Shown: positions 33,273-44,663 of the stretch, in pieces
Numbering within the stretch: position 1 is the stretch's first letter
Layout of the letters: each line of letters opens with the position of its first letter
NCBI GenBank assembly: GCA_023935145.1
Contig: CM043703.1
Location: forward strand, 24,811,727 to 24,875,726
Reading direction: 5' to 3'
Length of the DNA stretch: 64,000 nt
DNA from: Bretschneidera sinensis
Taxonomy: Eukaryota > Streptophyta > Magnoliopsida > Brassicales > Akaniaceae
Translations under genes and position numbers: made by a program
The notes under the pieces: model-generated
Database searches by the model: none
Seen by the model: only the letters and a program-made list of their open reading frames with translations
What the model was told of the DNA's origin: nothing

Positions 33273-34529
33273 ATGAGTGACAAAATCCGTATAAAACTCA
33301 CAACAAGTGGACCCAATGCGCCCAAAAAGCCTAGGTCTTCAAAACCTTCGGCTTCGGAATCAAAAGGGAAGGGAGTAGCAGGGTCATCCAGCAAGGAGCC
33401 CAGAACAGAGTTGGAGCAGGCTCTGTTTTTCAGCCCAGCTACTCATAAGAGGTATAACTCTATAATCCGTCACAAGAAAATCATGACGGGTAGAGTCGTT
33501 GATTTCGACTCCATTCGTCATGGTAATTTCGATATTCTACCAGCCTTTGAGGCAATAAATCTGACCCCACTGGTCAGTATTCATGAAAAATATTACCCGC
33601 GACTGATTCACCAGTTCTATGCTAACTTGGTGAAACCCAGTCCTCTGGCTCTGAGATTCAGAACCAGAGTTAGCGGTGTGGAGTTTGAGGTCAACACTGA
33701 CCTCTTGATGAGCATTCTGAGAATCCCTATAAGGGGGGTTCAATGGAGTCTGGATGGATGGCCAGACAACTTTGAAGTTGAGGAGGCCTGTCGGATAGTC
33801 AGGGGCGACCCTAACTATGTGTACAGACCCACTACATTTCACACATGTAGTGACTTGCCCCTCGACTCAAAAATGTTTCAATTGATTGTCAGTTGGACCA
33901 TCCACCCGAGACTCGGGAGTCGAGGGTATCTATCTAAAATAGATACGGTATTGATTTGGTGCCTAAAATCTGGGCACCACTTCAATATATATCCTCTGCT
34001 GCTCGCCAACATGATAAACGGTGAAGCAAACGACTCCGGGTGTCTTCCTTATGGGATGCTCATTACACTCATCCTCCAGCACTTCCGGGTACCTTTGCCT
34101 GCCTCCGAGGCTCAGGATATCGGATTGACGGATATCATCAACATCTCATCTCTAAAGAAGATGGGATGTACTGTTCGTGAAGGGTTTCTCTATCCTAAGG
34201 CTGGAAAGCGCCTAAGGATTCGAGAGGATGCGAGTGACAGTGGTGAGGATGCTGATACGGCTGCTGAGATGGAGACAGATACCCGAGCACCTCCCATTGG
34301 TGGCTCGAGTACTGGTCAGACTGGATATGGTGACATCCTATGAGCTATCACGAGTCTTTAGATGACGATGGAATCCGGTTTTCAGTCCATGCAGTCCGAT
34401 TATCAGAGGCTGAGCTCCTCCATAGACCACCTACGGGATGACTTCGAGTTACATCGAGAGCACACCGAGGGTTCCCTAGCTGAGATTAGGGAACTTCTTC
34501 GTGACAGCTCGGACTCTCCCGCACCATGA
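33273..34529 (+). CDS. SIRE extra ORF (env position), plant-transposon-domain protein
   Basis: The open part (33273-34343, 356 codons) starts at the first ATG after the internal TATA box. Residues about 1-45 are a basic, Ser/Pro/Lys-rich tail. Residues about 90-300 ('NLVKPSPLALRFRTRVSGVE', 'LLMSILRIPIRGVQWSLDGW', 'LGSRGYLSKIDTVLIWCLKS', 'GCLPYGMLITLILQHFRVPL') resemble the 'putative plant transposon protein' domain found in many plant retroelement ORFs. An acidic stretch follows. In the same frame, beyond TGA 34341 and TAG 34359, 55 more codons (34362-34529) form a likely amphipathic helix, so the original protein was about 418 residues. Both stops are one C-to-T change from CGA and CAG. I see no clear signal peptide or membrane segment, so an envelope function is not supported. 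Confidence 0.75.
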
Positions 34530-35070
34530 GTCTCATTCATTTAATCAGTTCTTAGCACTTTTTCAGTATTTGTCACTTAGCACGGACATCTCATGTTTGT
34601 TTTTCTTAGTTATGGCTCTATAAGACTCTACTTGTATTGACTTTTTCTATGATGATGTAATACTATAAGCCATATTTCTTGCATTTATTTAAGCTATTTG
34701 TGATATGTTAGAACTGTTATTAAATATCTGTTTGTCTCATAGCTTATTTGTTAATTGTTCTGCCCCCTTTGGTTGCTGTTGTCAAAACGGGGGAGAAAAA
34801 TGAGAAAAACGAGAAAATCTAAGTAACGAGAAAATCTAAGTAAAAACGCAACCAATGCATAGATTTAGGGGGAGCATTGCTCCATATCTGTGTAAAAATG
34901 TTTATTGATTGGTTGAGTTTAATTCTGAATCGGTTGAAAGAAATATAAACTGTGTTTGCTTGTTTACAGGGTGGTTTTTCTCGAAAAACAGAGGAGACTC
35001 TGTCCAAATTTTTGTAAAATCTTAACACTTAGTTTTTAAACTGTTTTTACATTATTAGTTTTGTCATCAT
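34530..35070. other. SIRE 3' untranslated region
   Basis: No ORF. Includes a G-rich 'gggggagca' stretch near 34867 and AT-rich sequence. Confidence 0.6.
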
Positions 35071-35085
35071 CAAAAAGGGGGAGAT
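35071..35085 (+). other. SIRE polypurine tract
   Basis: AAAAAGGGGGAGA-T directly before the TG of the 3' LTR. Confidence 0.85.
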
Positions 35086-36336
35086 TGTTGACCCTCGCCC
35101 GTATTTTAATGATGGCAAAACACAACTGTTATTTAACTAACATGTTTAAACTAAGTTGTATTAAGGATCAAACACATTCAACCAAGGAACAAAGTGCAAA
35201 AACTCGAACCAAATCAAGTATCAAGTGAAGACTGAAGATCTAGTATAGGTCTTAAGGTTTAGAACCAATGTAAGTCTCACTCATACATTGTATTAGCTTG
35301 TTTAATGGCTCAAACACAAATGGTTTTTCTAAAACCATTAATTTTAAAATGTTTTTAATGAAAAACAGAAGAAAAACTGGGTTGGAAGACAACCCAGTCG
35401 ACTGGGTACATATACCAGTCGACTGGTATATGGGTCAGAAGGTACCCAGTCGACTGGATGAATTAACCCAGTCGACTGGTACTTTGACCAGTAATTTCCC
35501 AGTCGACTGGATGAATCAACCCAGTCGACTGGCACAATGGACAGAAAGTCCCCAGTCGACTGGATGATATATACCAGTCGACTGGATACCCAGAAGGTCT
35601 GAAAACGTATATTTTTCAAGTGAACCCAGTCGACTGGTATCTCGACCCAGTCGACTGGTAGTTCAAAAATATGACCGTTGGACTCCAAATCTGAACGTTT
35701 TAAAGTAAATCTTTTTCAAATTAAAGTCCAAAACGGCCATATTAATTGATTGCTATATAAACCCTCTCAGCAAAGCATTCAATAACAAGCAGCACATATT
35801 CAAAAAGAGTTGATCTCATATAATCAAGTTTTTATACTCTTGAAACACAAAAAGCTTTGAAATAATCTTATTGAGCCATTTCTTCAAGCTTTACTTTGAA
35901 AGAGAGACATTTCTGTTGTAATAAGCTTTCATTTGTTGTCTCTCTACCTTTTACTTTACACCATCTTTGTAAAGGGATTACTTCCGAGAGGAAGGGGGAA
36001 ACTTCCGAAAGGAAGGGGATTTTTCGGTTTAAGCAATTCCTGTAAATTGCTTGTGTACGGTTTGTGCAACACCCGGCTAAGTTGTGCGACTAAGTTTTCT
36101 TAGTGGATTACTTCAAGGAGTTCCTTGAAGAGAGTGGACGTAGGGTCGGAACGAATCCGATATTGCCGAACCACTATAACTGTGTTTGCATCCTCTTTCC
36201 TTAAACTCTTTATTTACAGCTTTCTACTTGTATCAATTATTTGTTGCTTATCAGTTTTTATAAACTTGTATAAATTCCGCAAAAGTTTTTAAAAACCCAA
36301 TTCACCCCCCCTCTTGGGTTGAAACCTCGAGCTACA
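35086..36336 (+). repeat. SIRE 3' LTR
   Basis: 1251 bp; differs from the 5' LTR by one G in a run near 35995. Carries the palindrome array at 35394-35658 and a TATA box at 35754. Confidence 0.95.
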
Positions 36337-36341
36337 GTTAG

Positions 36342-37900
36342 TACAACAATCCTTTAAGAACTTAGCATAAGATGGGATTTGTTTAATTGCATCAAGTAAA
36401 GGAATATTGATTTCTACTTTTCTTAAAGTTTCAAAAATATCAAGACATTGCTATTCTTTTTCTTTTTTTTTTCGCTTAACTAACCTTTGAGGGAAGGGTG
36501 GCAATATCATCTTCTCTTTCTCACTTACCTTTGTTGAGGTCGTCGCTCTTGTTGGAGGTGCTTCCACTTTTTTATCCATTCCCACATTGTTGTCAATGAC
36601 TTTACCACTCTTAAGGACTGTCATAATCTTAAGCTCCTATTGACTTCTTGGGTTTGGTATGGTCTGTGATAGGAATTCTCCTCTTTCTCTCGCTCAGTTC
36701 CTTGGCCAATTGCCCTACTTGTGCCTCCAATCTCTGAATGGTTTGACTAGTCTGAGCATTAGTCTATTGTTGTGCAGTCAAGAACTAGAGTATTTGAATA
36801 ATTACTTCCCTGTTGGAAATTCCTCTACTGCCCTTGTGGATTCAGAACATTCTGATTGTTACTCCAAGAAAGATTGGGGTGATTTCTCCACCCTGCATTG
36901 TAAGTATTTGAATAAGGGTTGTTCTTGGAAGGATAGTTGCTTTGTCTCGCATAATTTGCATGCTCTTGCTCTGTAAAAGAAGACATAGGACAAGTCTCAG
37001 TAGTATGATTAGAGTGAGAGCATATAGCACATACATCGACTTTCGCAACTTGTTGAAGTTGAGAGATGTTCTGGGTTGACATTGCTCTCACTAGCACATC
37101 TACCTTCCTCTCCATTGCCGCCATCTGAGTCTAGATTCCACCATTGGTGCTTACTTCATACACACCCTTACTTTTTACTCCTTGCCTCTCTCTTGATGAG
37201 AATTGTTGAGAATTTTCACTTAAGGTCTCAAATAGCTCATTAGCTTCCTCACTGTTCTTTTCCATAAGCACACCTCCATAAGTTGAACCAACAAGACTTT
37301 TATTAGTATCATTTAAACCTTCATAAAAAGCTTGTGCCTGATCATCTTGAGATAGGTTGTGGTGTGGAAACTTGAGAAGTAACTCATTGAAATGTTCCCA
37401 TGCTTCAAAGAAAAGATCTCCATCTTTCTGTTGAAAGGTTTGAATCTTCCTTCTAAGTTGCCTTGTCTTTTGAGCTGGGAAAAATTTCTTCAGAAATTTA
37501 GTGGCTAACTTTTCCCAATTGTTAATGGAACCCACAGACAAAGAGTTCAACCACAACTTAGCATTATCTTTTATACAAAAAGGAAAGAGGATTAACCTGA
37601 TTTATTCTGAAGTTAAGCCCTGGATATTATGAGCCTTTCAGAGATCAAAGAAATCTCTAATGTGCAAAATATGGATCCTTAAAAGGTGTGCCTCTATAAT
37701 GTGGTACCATACTAAGTAAATGAGGAGATAGATTGAAGTTGCTCTGCATAGTTGGTTGGTAGGCGATGCATGATGGTTGATTAAGGTTTTGTGGAATAAA
37801 TGAGCTCTTCATTGGCTTTCGAACTGGTGGATTTTCTGCTTGTTCGTCCTCCATTACTTCCTCAGATTATGATCTTTCTTCTTTTTTAGATTCTCCTTTT
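36342..37900 (-). pseudogene. Athila gag
   Basis: Minus-strand pieces from the right: 'KSSFIPQNLNQPSCIAYQPT' (37854-37657), a core with 'NNWEKLATKFLKKFFPAQKT' and 'HNLSQDDQAQAFYEGLNDTN' (37556-37131), then a knuckle 'CAICSHSNHTTETCP' and 'NTYNAGWRNHPNLSW' (37124-36825), then a Lys-rich stretch down to the SIRE insertion at 36342. These match Athila Gag in order. Stops separate the pieces. The frame ending 'FLKDCC' at the SIRE edge continues into the protease at 26077. Confidence 0.8.
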
Positions 37901-38080
37901 TGCCTTCGACGTCGTCTAAGGCTTCGTTCAATTTCTGGATCGTATATAATGATGGCTAAATTATGGGACCGATGACCTTGCATAAAAGAAATTTCAATCC
38001 TGCAATATATCATGTAAACAGTGAATATATATTTTGATTTTTTAAATAAAAAAATTAAATAAAATTTAGTGTAATCCTAG

Positions 38081-38098
38081 GCAATGACGCCAAAAACT
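38081..38098 (-). other. Athila primer-binding site
   Basis: Minus strand AGTTTTTGGCGTCATTGC directly after the LTR, one C-to-T change from the TTGGCGCC form of the tRNA-Asp-type site seen at 8270. Confidence 0.75.
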
Positions 38099-39657
38099 TG
38101 TTATACAAATATCAACCTAAATAATAAGCTTCTAAATATATGTTTTAACTCGCAAGTGCACAAGATCAAACAAATAGTATAGCTAGCAAATATGAGATCA
38201 TTCACACAAGGATTAGATTAATTGTGTTTAAATATAATTTCCTAAACCTTCTGTCTAAATGAAACAAAAAATAACAGGTTTGAATAAACAACAAAGATTA
38301 CACTAGTGAAAGAAAATCGTAAAATAATTTTGAAACTAGAATTAAAATAATGAGAAAATAAGTTAAGGCTTCCATATTCACCACTAATCATATTCTTTAA
38401 AGCAAATGACTTACACAATGCTAGAAACTAGATTTAGATGTTTAATGTTTACCAACCTAAGGGCATGATATCTACTCCTTAAGCTATTGATTTCCCTAAG
38501 CAACAAGTTAGGCATGGGTGTCTACTCTAACTCTTTTCATTCTCAAAGTATTTAGCATGGTATCTACTAAGTTGCACTTCAAGAAAACATAAAACAATGG
38601 AAATAAGCAAACACATGAAACCTTGAACATGGTATCTATTCTGGCTTTTCATGTTGATTAATACCAAGAACCCATAATTGGTTCATTCATCACTTAGTGT
38701 AGGCACAAGACTCGGTCATCTAAATTTATCTAGCTGACAATCTCTATACAACACATGTATATAATGATTAAGCATAACACATAAATCGTATGAAGAATGA
38801 AATAAAACCAAGCATTAATCAATTAAGCATCACAAAAAAATAATTTGTAACAAAGCAGATCGAAGTCCTTAAGAAAACATGACTAGGGCTTCAATCGAGC
38901 CCTAACTAAAATATTTAGTTACCCGTAATTCTAATGAAAAATATCCTCATCATAAAACAAAATAGATAAAAGAAAGAAAAGATAAGTCTATGATGATAAT
39001 CCTTAGAGAACAAGAGCTCACGTGCATGAAGACGGCCACCGTAGAAGAAAATATAGTAAAAAAAACCTCTTCTCTTTTTGGTCTCTTAAACATGTATTTA
39101 TAGAACCCTAAACAAAACCCTAGAAATTAAACATGTGCCTATTTTTGTTTTTATGATTTTTTCCTAGACTTATTTAGCCACTTAACTTCTTTTTCCAGCC
39201 ATGCAAATCCCAAAAAAATCGGAATTTAATAGCTCCTTCACGTTTACCACGTTGAAATCACGCACAGCTTGACCTTTGTCTACTAAAACGTCCTTAACTT
39301 TCTCTAGAAAAATTATATTTACGAGCCATAAAATTCTCCAGAAAATAGACATCCATATCTTTCCAAGCATATATGGCTTATCTCTTGTTTTTCCCGAATC
39401 AATATAGTTTAATCTGCAAAAATGATTGATCTGTACGAGCGATTTAGTGAAGCTTCTTTTCACCTTTTGCTAGTGACAACATGACTTAGCAAAATGCTCA
39501 ATTTATCTTTAACAGTCTAGAAATGATGGGTTTTGTTGCACTTCTCTTGGGAAACCTGAAAGCATGTAAAACACTACAAAAGATCAAATTGTAGCAAGGC
39601 TAAAGGATTACGTATGCAAATTAAGAGGCTTGAATGTGTGACATTTAGCGCTTATCA
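38099..39657 (-). repeat. Athila 5' LTR (right)
   Basis: 1559 bp, partner of 21024-22592. U3 block on the minus strand at about 39240-39430; TATA box near 39100. Confidence 0.92.
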
Positions 39658-39662
39658 GTCAA

Positions 39663-40820
39663 TCTAGTCAAAGGTGTAACAATCATAGAAAGTTTTGAAT
39701 GAATCTTTTGTAATAACTAGCCAATCCCAAGAAGCTTTTAATCTCAGTCACATTAGTTTGTCTCTCCCAACTCAATACTACCTCTACCTTCTGTGGATCA
39801 ATTGCTATACCATCTCCAGATACTACATGCCCCCAAAAGTTATTTTATTCAACCGAAATTCACTTTTAGAAAATTTAGCATACGATCTCTCATTTCTCAT
39901 AATCTCCAACACTATTTCTAAATTCCTCACATGTTGCTCTTCATTTTTAGAATATACCAGAATGTCATAAATAAATGCAACCATAAACTTGTTAAAATAT
40001 AGTTTAAACAACTCTATTCATCAAGTCCATAAATGCAGCTGGAGTATAAGTCAACCCAAATGGTATCGAAAGAAACTCATGGTGACCATAACATGTCCTA
40101 AAAGTAGTCTTAGGCACGTTTTATTCTTTTATTCTCAATTGGTGATAACCTGATCTCAGGTCTATCTTAGAAAATAACTTTGCTCCCTGAAACTTCTCAA
40201 ATAAATCATCTATCCTAAGTAAAAGTATTTGTTCTCAATGGTTATCTTATCTGTGGTCTATATACGATATCATCGTTTTATCTTTCTTCTTCACAAACAA
40301 CGCAGAGGCTCCCCAAACACACTAGGTCTAACAATAAATTGTTTGTCTAACAATACTTAAAACGGTACTTTCAACTCTCTCTACTTAGTTGTTGTCATTC
40401 TATAAGGTGCTATAGATATATGTGTTGGACCCAAAATCACATCTATAGAAAACTAAATCTCCTTACTGGGAGGCAATCTAGACAACTCTTCACGAAACAC
40501 ATCAGGAAAATCTGTCACTACTAAGATTTCTTCTAACTTCCTATTTTTCTTTTTAGAATCCATTATGTATGCCAAATACTCCTCACAACCCTTCTTCAAC
40601 CATCTATTAGTAGTCAAGGTAGAAATAAGATAATTTGCAAGTATTTTACATTTTTCCCTGAAAGTTAAACTCCTCCTGTCCAGGTATCCTGAACAATACA
40701 TTTTTCTTAAAACAATCAACCCAGACATGATACGCCGACAACCAATTCATCTCCAAAATCAAATCAAAATCAACCATATTCAAAGAAAACAAACCAACTT
40801 CAAATTCTCTTTCATCCATA
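39663..40820 (-). pseudogene. Tekay reverse transcriptase
   Basis: Minus-strand remnants read 'VVTDFPDVFREELSRLPPSKEI' (about 40520-40453), then the palm with '[22 protein letters not shown]' (40011 down) and 'LEIMRNERSYAKFSKSEF'. The catalytic IDD is IYD, and stops lie between. It ends at the Athila insertion and resumes at 21018. Confidence 0.8.
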
Positions 40821-40824
40821 CGGA

Positions 40825-41205
40825 TTAGCAACCCCAATAAATAGTTTTAATCATAACTCTATCTTTTATAGGAATTTCAATAATAAGATTATGCATCAAA
40901 TGACTAATATAAACACCAATAGACTTCATAAACACACTGGATGCAAAAGAATGAGTTACACCAGGATCAATCAATAATCTACCAGGTCTATCAAGAATAG
41001 ATACCATACCCATAACAATATCAGGAGTCTGTGTATCCTGTTGGGTCAATGCATAGACTCTATTATCTCTAGGCTGTAGCTGATTATCGCATCCTCTCTC
41101 AGCTATTGGTCCTCTGCCTCTTTCTTGCATACTCCCTGATCCACCACCTCTCTCCACATGTATTCTCCCAACACCTCCAGCACTTATCTCAATAGATTTC
41201 CCCAC
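40825..41205 (-). pseudogene. Tekay aspartic protease
   Basis: 126 codons on the minus strand with 'RPGRLLIDPGVTHSFASSVF'; DPG(V/A)THSF is the protease active-site form of Tekay and relatives. The N-terminal part is Gly/Arg-rich, the usual link from Gag. Open but followed by stops. Confidence 0.75.
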
Positions 41206-41223
41206 TAGACAATCTACATCATT

Positions 41224-42478
41224 GTGTCATCCTTCACCACATACAAAGCACATCAGAGTAGGATAATTTCGAGATATATGCCCTGTCTCATTACATCTAA
41301 AGCAAACTCTTGTATCTTGATCATACATCAAGTTACCACTTCCCCTTGGGGGCATACTTATTCCTCTACCATAACTTCTAGTTCCCATAGCATGTCTCCC
41401 AAATCTAGGGGTTCCACCGATATTACTCTGAGCTACAGAAGCAACAAATTCTGCTTTCCTCTGACTCTATATTATAGTTCTCTGTGACAAGGAAATCCCC
41501 TTCTGGGGTGGTCTTCCACCTTGCACACTCATGCTACTACAACCTTTGGGTTTTTCAAATTTAGACCTCTTCAACCAATCCCTTCTACCTCTAAATTCCA
41601 TCACATCCTTCTCAATCTGAAGTGCTATATCCATCAACCTAACATAATATATATGCCTCATGTAATAATTTTGATTTATTATTAAAATATAGTCCATCTA
41701 GGAACCTCTTACATTTCTTTTCCTTTATGTCTACCATTTTCGATACAAACCTTGTTAGTGCCACAAATTTGCTATCGTACTGAGCCACAATCAACATATT
41801 TTACCTCAAATAAATGAAATCTCTCTTTTGTTGGGCTCTGAAAGTATATGGGAAATATTTATAAAAGAAAAAACCTCCTTAAATTTACTCCAAGTTAATG
41901 ATCTATCAACATAGGCACTTACCCTGGGAAGAATATCCTCCCAACATTCTAAAGCTTCTCTTTCTAACTTAAACGAAGCAAAGGTGACCCTCTGCCTGTC
42001 AGCCACTGGTAACATACCAAATAATCTCTTTATATGTTTCACCCATAGCTCAGACTCAAAAGGATTCATAGATCCTTTAAACAATAAAGCATTCAACTTA
42101 ATATATCTAACAAAACAATCTCCCTGCATCTCGTGCATAAACTCACCTTTCCCCTTTTAAACGTCTACCATTACTGGATTTACAACAACCTCAGGCACTG
42201 TTCTAGTATGTTCATCAAGTCTATGCTGTAGACTATAAACTCTATCATCTGTTACATTCATTTTCTCAAGAGTATAAGCTTCTCTTAGCTTATCTCTTTC
42301 AATTCCAGATTCTCTCACACCCTTACTAGTATCAATTATACTATCAACACTTTCTCTTCTAGGAAACTCACTCTAACTCAGCCTCCATCTCAACCTCGAC
42401 TTGTCTAAATATTGGGGGCCTACCACACCTTCTCTGGTCAGTAACTCTAACTCTAGGTCTCCCATGTCCATGTGACAT
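41224..42478 (-). pseudogene. Tekay gag
   Basis: Starts at a minus-strand ATG at 42478 ('MSHGHGRPRVRVTDQRRCGR'), soon interrupted. The capsid-like part (42138-41806) reads 'PFESELWVKHIKRLFGMLPV' and 'LEREALECWEDILPRVSAYV'. A zinc knuckle 'CFRCNETGHISRNYP' lies near 41300, followed by a second Cys cluster, broken by a stop (about 41230). Stops and shifts make it non-functional. Confidence 0.75.
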
Positions 42479-42562
42479 TCTCAAACTATGCATTAAAATA
42501 TGATTTATTTTAATCTTCCACTTTCTTTCTTTTATGCAGTCTACAGAATCATAAAACCTAAT

Positions 42563-42574
42563 GCTCTGATATCA
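42563..42574 (-). other. Tekay primer-binding site
   Basis: Minus strand TGATATCAGAGC, four bases from the LTR end; one change from the initiator-Met tRNA complement TGGTATCAGAGC. Confidence 0.75.
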
Positions 42575-42578
42575 AAAT

Positions 42579-44658
42579 TGTAAAGACCTATCCCGGGTTG
42601 GCCACCCCCAAGACGGTGTTGTCACATTTTAAAATCCTAACACGACACATATATGCAACAATATAAAAAAATGTACATAAACTGAATGTTTGTGTGTGTG
42701 TGTCTATATATATGCACACACACATCAATCCTCAACACGCAACAGGGGAGTTACATTATTAAATTTCAACTGAAATAATATATACAACATATGATGCATG
42801 GATATTTACAATTTTTTTTTCCATTAGTCTGAGGATGTGGACCAAGTGGCTTACAGAAAATGATTCAGTCTGAATCTCAGCTCACAATTCTATCTATCCT
42901 ACCCGCTACCTAAAATTATTTAACAATGAGGAGTGAGCTTCACATGCTTAGTAAATTAAATTTACTAGAAGTGCTTTATTATATACTTCCAGTCACATCT
43001 TATAATTCAATCGTTTCTAATTCACCAATATTAATCATCTATTTCTTCATATATAATAATTCATTCTTTCAAATCATCTTCCAATATTCATTCATCTGCT
43101 ATCTCATATAATTCAATAATAGCATTCTATTATCACTACTCATATCATAATTCCAACTATTTATCAATCTCTTCTTAAATTAATCATCAAACATATCAAT
43201 TTTTCTTCTCATATATTTAATCATCTAAGATTATTAATTCAACATCATTATTTACCTCGTTATGAGGTTTACAACATATAATTAATCAATCAAATAATTT
43301 TTATCATGTCATACTTTTATATTTCTTTCTCATCATATCTGTCTCTTTGTGAGACTCATTTGTCTATTAATAATTTCACAATCAAGGCTGATACTCTAGC
43401 ATTTCAATCAATAAAAATCAATATTTAAAACAAATGCATGCATGAATTTAAATTATCTTTCTTTCTTTCTCATCAAATCATTTCATGTTATCATTTGGGA
43501 ACATCTTCCTACATGTCGACATGTTTCAGCCAGACCAGCTGTCTTCCTGGTCTTTTCAGCTAGACCGAGTGCCTTCCCGATCTTTTATTTTCAGCTAGAC
43601 TAACTGTCTTCCCAGTCTTTTATTTTCAACTAGACTGGTTGCCTTCTCGCTCTTTTATTTTATGCATATGAGCAATAATATGAAAACAAGCAGACCAACT
43701 GCCTTTCTGGCCTTTTATTTTATGCATATGAGCAATAATATGAAAACAAGCATACATTCAAGCATTCACTTTAGCTATCCCGTTCTTTCTCGAAATTATT
43801 ATTTTTATCATATTCATTAAATTATCTCCTCATATATCATATCCACTTTTCAATCATATTTTTCAGAAATTTCATAAAACTTCTCAGCATATTTTTCATT
43901 CATCCATCCTATCTAAAATACATATTCTCACATAATTAATATTCAACACACTTTCCAATTCCTAATCGATAAATCAATCAATTTTCATATATAATAGAAA
44001 ATACATTCTTAAATCATTGTAATTTACCCATTTATTCAAATATCATAATTTCATATTTTTATTGGTTTCGATTACTAAAAATAAATCTAACTCACTACGT
44101 AGCACTTAAAGCTACTTGTGGATAACCTCATTTCTTTTCTTGCTCATTTCAGCAATTTTTTGAGATTGCTGATCACCAACACCTAATCATAAACTTCCAT
44201 AAATCTTACGATTTCATAACTTAATTCAAAAAATATAAATATTTAATTATGAGTCTTATTGAAAATTTACCTCAAATATGATGGAGTCTTGCTATTGTAA
44301 TCGAAGGACTACACTATCTCTAATATTGGAGAAATTTTCGTTATAACTTTTTGCTAAGAAATTTGAACTGAAGAAAGAAGAAAATTAAACAAGATTTGGT
44401 AAGAATTAACAAAACAAAATAAATAAAAGTTTTTATATTAAATCACCCCCCCCAAATCGTTCTGCATGTCCTTGTTGTTCAACATGCAAGAAGTGCATGT
44501 TGTGTGACAACACCTGCACATCCAGGTGTTGTCTTACCCTTTTTTTTCAAAAGAATTATTTTTGTTCAATAAGAAATATTTCTTTTATATTATTTTAATT
44601 TCACTTAATATCTATCAAATTACTTCTTTACCCTTACTTTAAGAAGACGGGTATTACA
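42579..44658 (-). repeat. Tekay right LTR (5' in element sense)
   Basis: 2080 bp. Ends TGTAAAGACC and GTATTACA. Contains five units of the approximately 35-bp AGACC minisatellite (43530-43750), the last two sharing a duplicated 'gcatatgagcaataatatg' segment. Confidence 0.92.
43530..43750. repeat. AGACC-type minisatellite in the Tekay LTR
   Basis: Units of about 35 bp, each with an AGACC...GGTCT-like inverted pair and a TTTTATTTT end. Five units here, three in the other LTR (17895-18000). Confidence 0.75.
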
Positions 44659-44663
44659 CTATC

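Larger units (their letters stand above)
26083..36336 (+). mobile_element. SIRE-lineage Ty1/copia retrotransposon, very young, full length
   Basis: LTRs 26083-27332 (1250 bp) and 35086-36336 (1251 bp) appear identical by eye except for one extra G near 35995. The duplication GTTAG (26078-26082, 36337-36341) flanks the element. The order is LTR, iMet-type primer-binding site, gag, pol (protease, integrase, RT, RNase H: copia order), a palindrome array, an extra ORF in the env position, polypurine tract, LTR. A long Gag with coiled coil and the third ORF place it in the SIRE/Maximus lineage. All pol catalytic motifs are present. Three in-frame stops (29440, 34341, 34359) are its only visible defects. 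Confidence 0.95.
21024..39657 (-). mobile_element. Athila-lineage Ty3/gypsy element, minus strand, interrupted by SIRE
   Basis: LTRs at 21024-22592 and 38099-39657 start TGTTATAC and end GCTTATCA. The duplication GTCAA (21019-21023, 39658-39662) flanks the element. On the minus strand the order is LTR, tRNA-Asp-type primer-binding site (38081-38098), gag, protease, a short RT start, integrase, 1.45 kb of 3' region, polypurine tract, LTR. The RT palm, RNase H and first part of integrase are missing through an internal deletion near 24900. No env-like ORF was found in the 3' region. The SIRE element interrupts the gag-protease junction. Confidence 0.9.
6824..44658 (-). mobile_element. Tekay (Del) chromovirus, Ty3/gypsy, minus strand, itself interrupted twice
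   Basis: Outer ends are TGTAATGACC (6824) and GTATTACA (44658), flanked by the 5-bp duplication CTATC (6819-6823 and 44659-44663). Both LTRs are about 2.06 kb. Read on the minus strand the order is LTR, primer-binding site (42563-42574), gag, protease, RT, RNase H, integrase with a C-terminal chromodomain-like end, LTR. That order and the long LTRs fit the Tekay/Del clade of chromoviruses. The left LTR is split by the element at 6984-17075 and the RT by the Athila element at 21024-39657. Multiple stops make it defective. Confidence 0.9.

Noticed and set aside
33273..34529. Envelope glycoprotein
   Set aside because: Position fits an env-like ORF, but I see no signal peptide, transmembrane helix or cleavage site; similarity is to a plant transposon protein domain.
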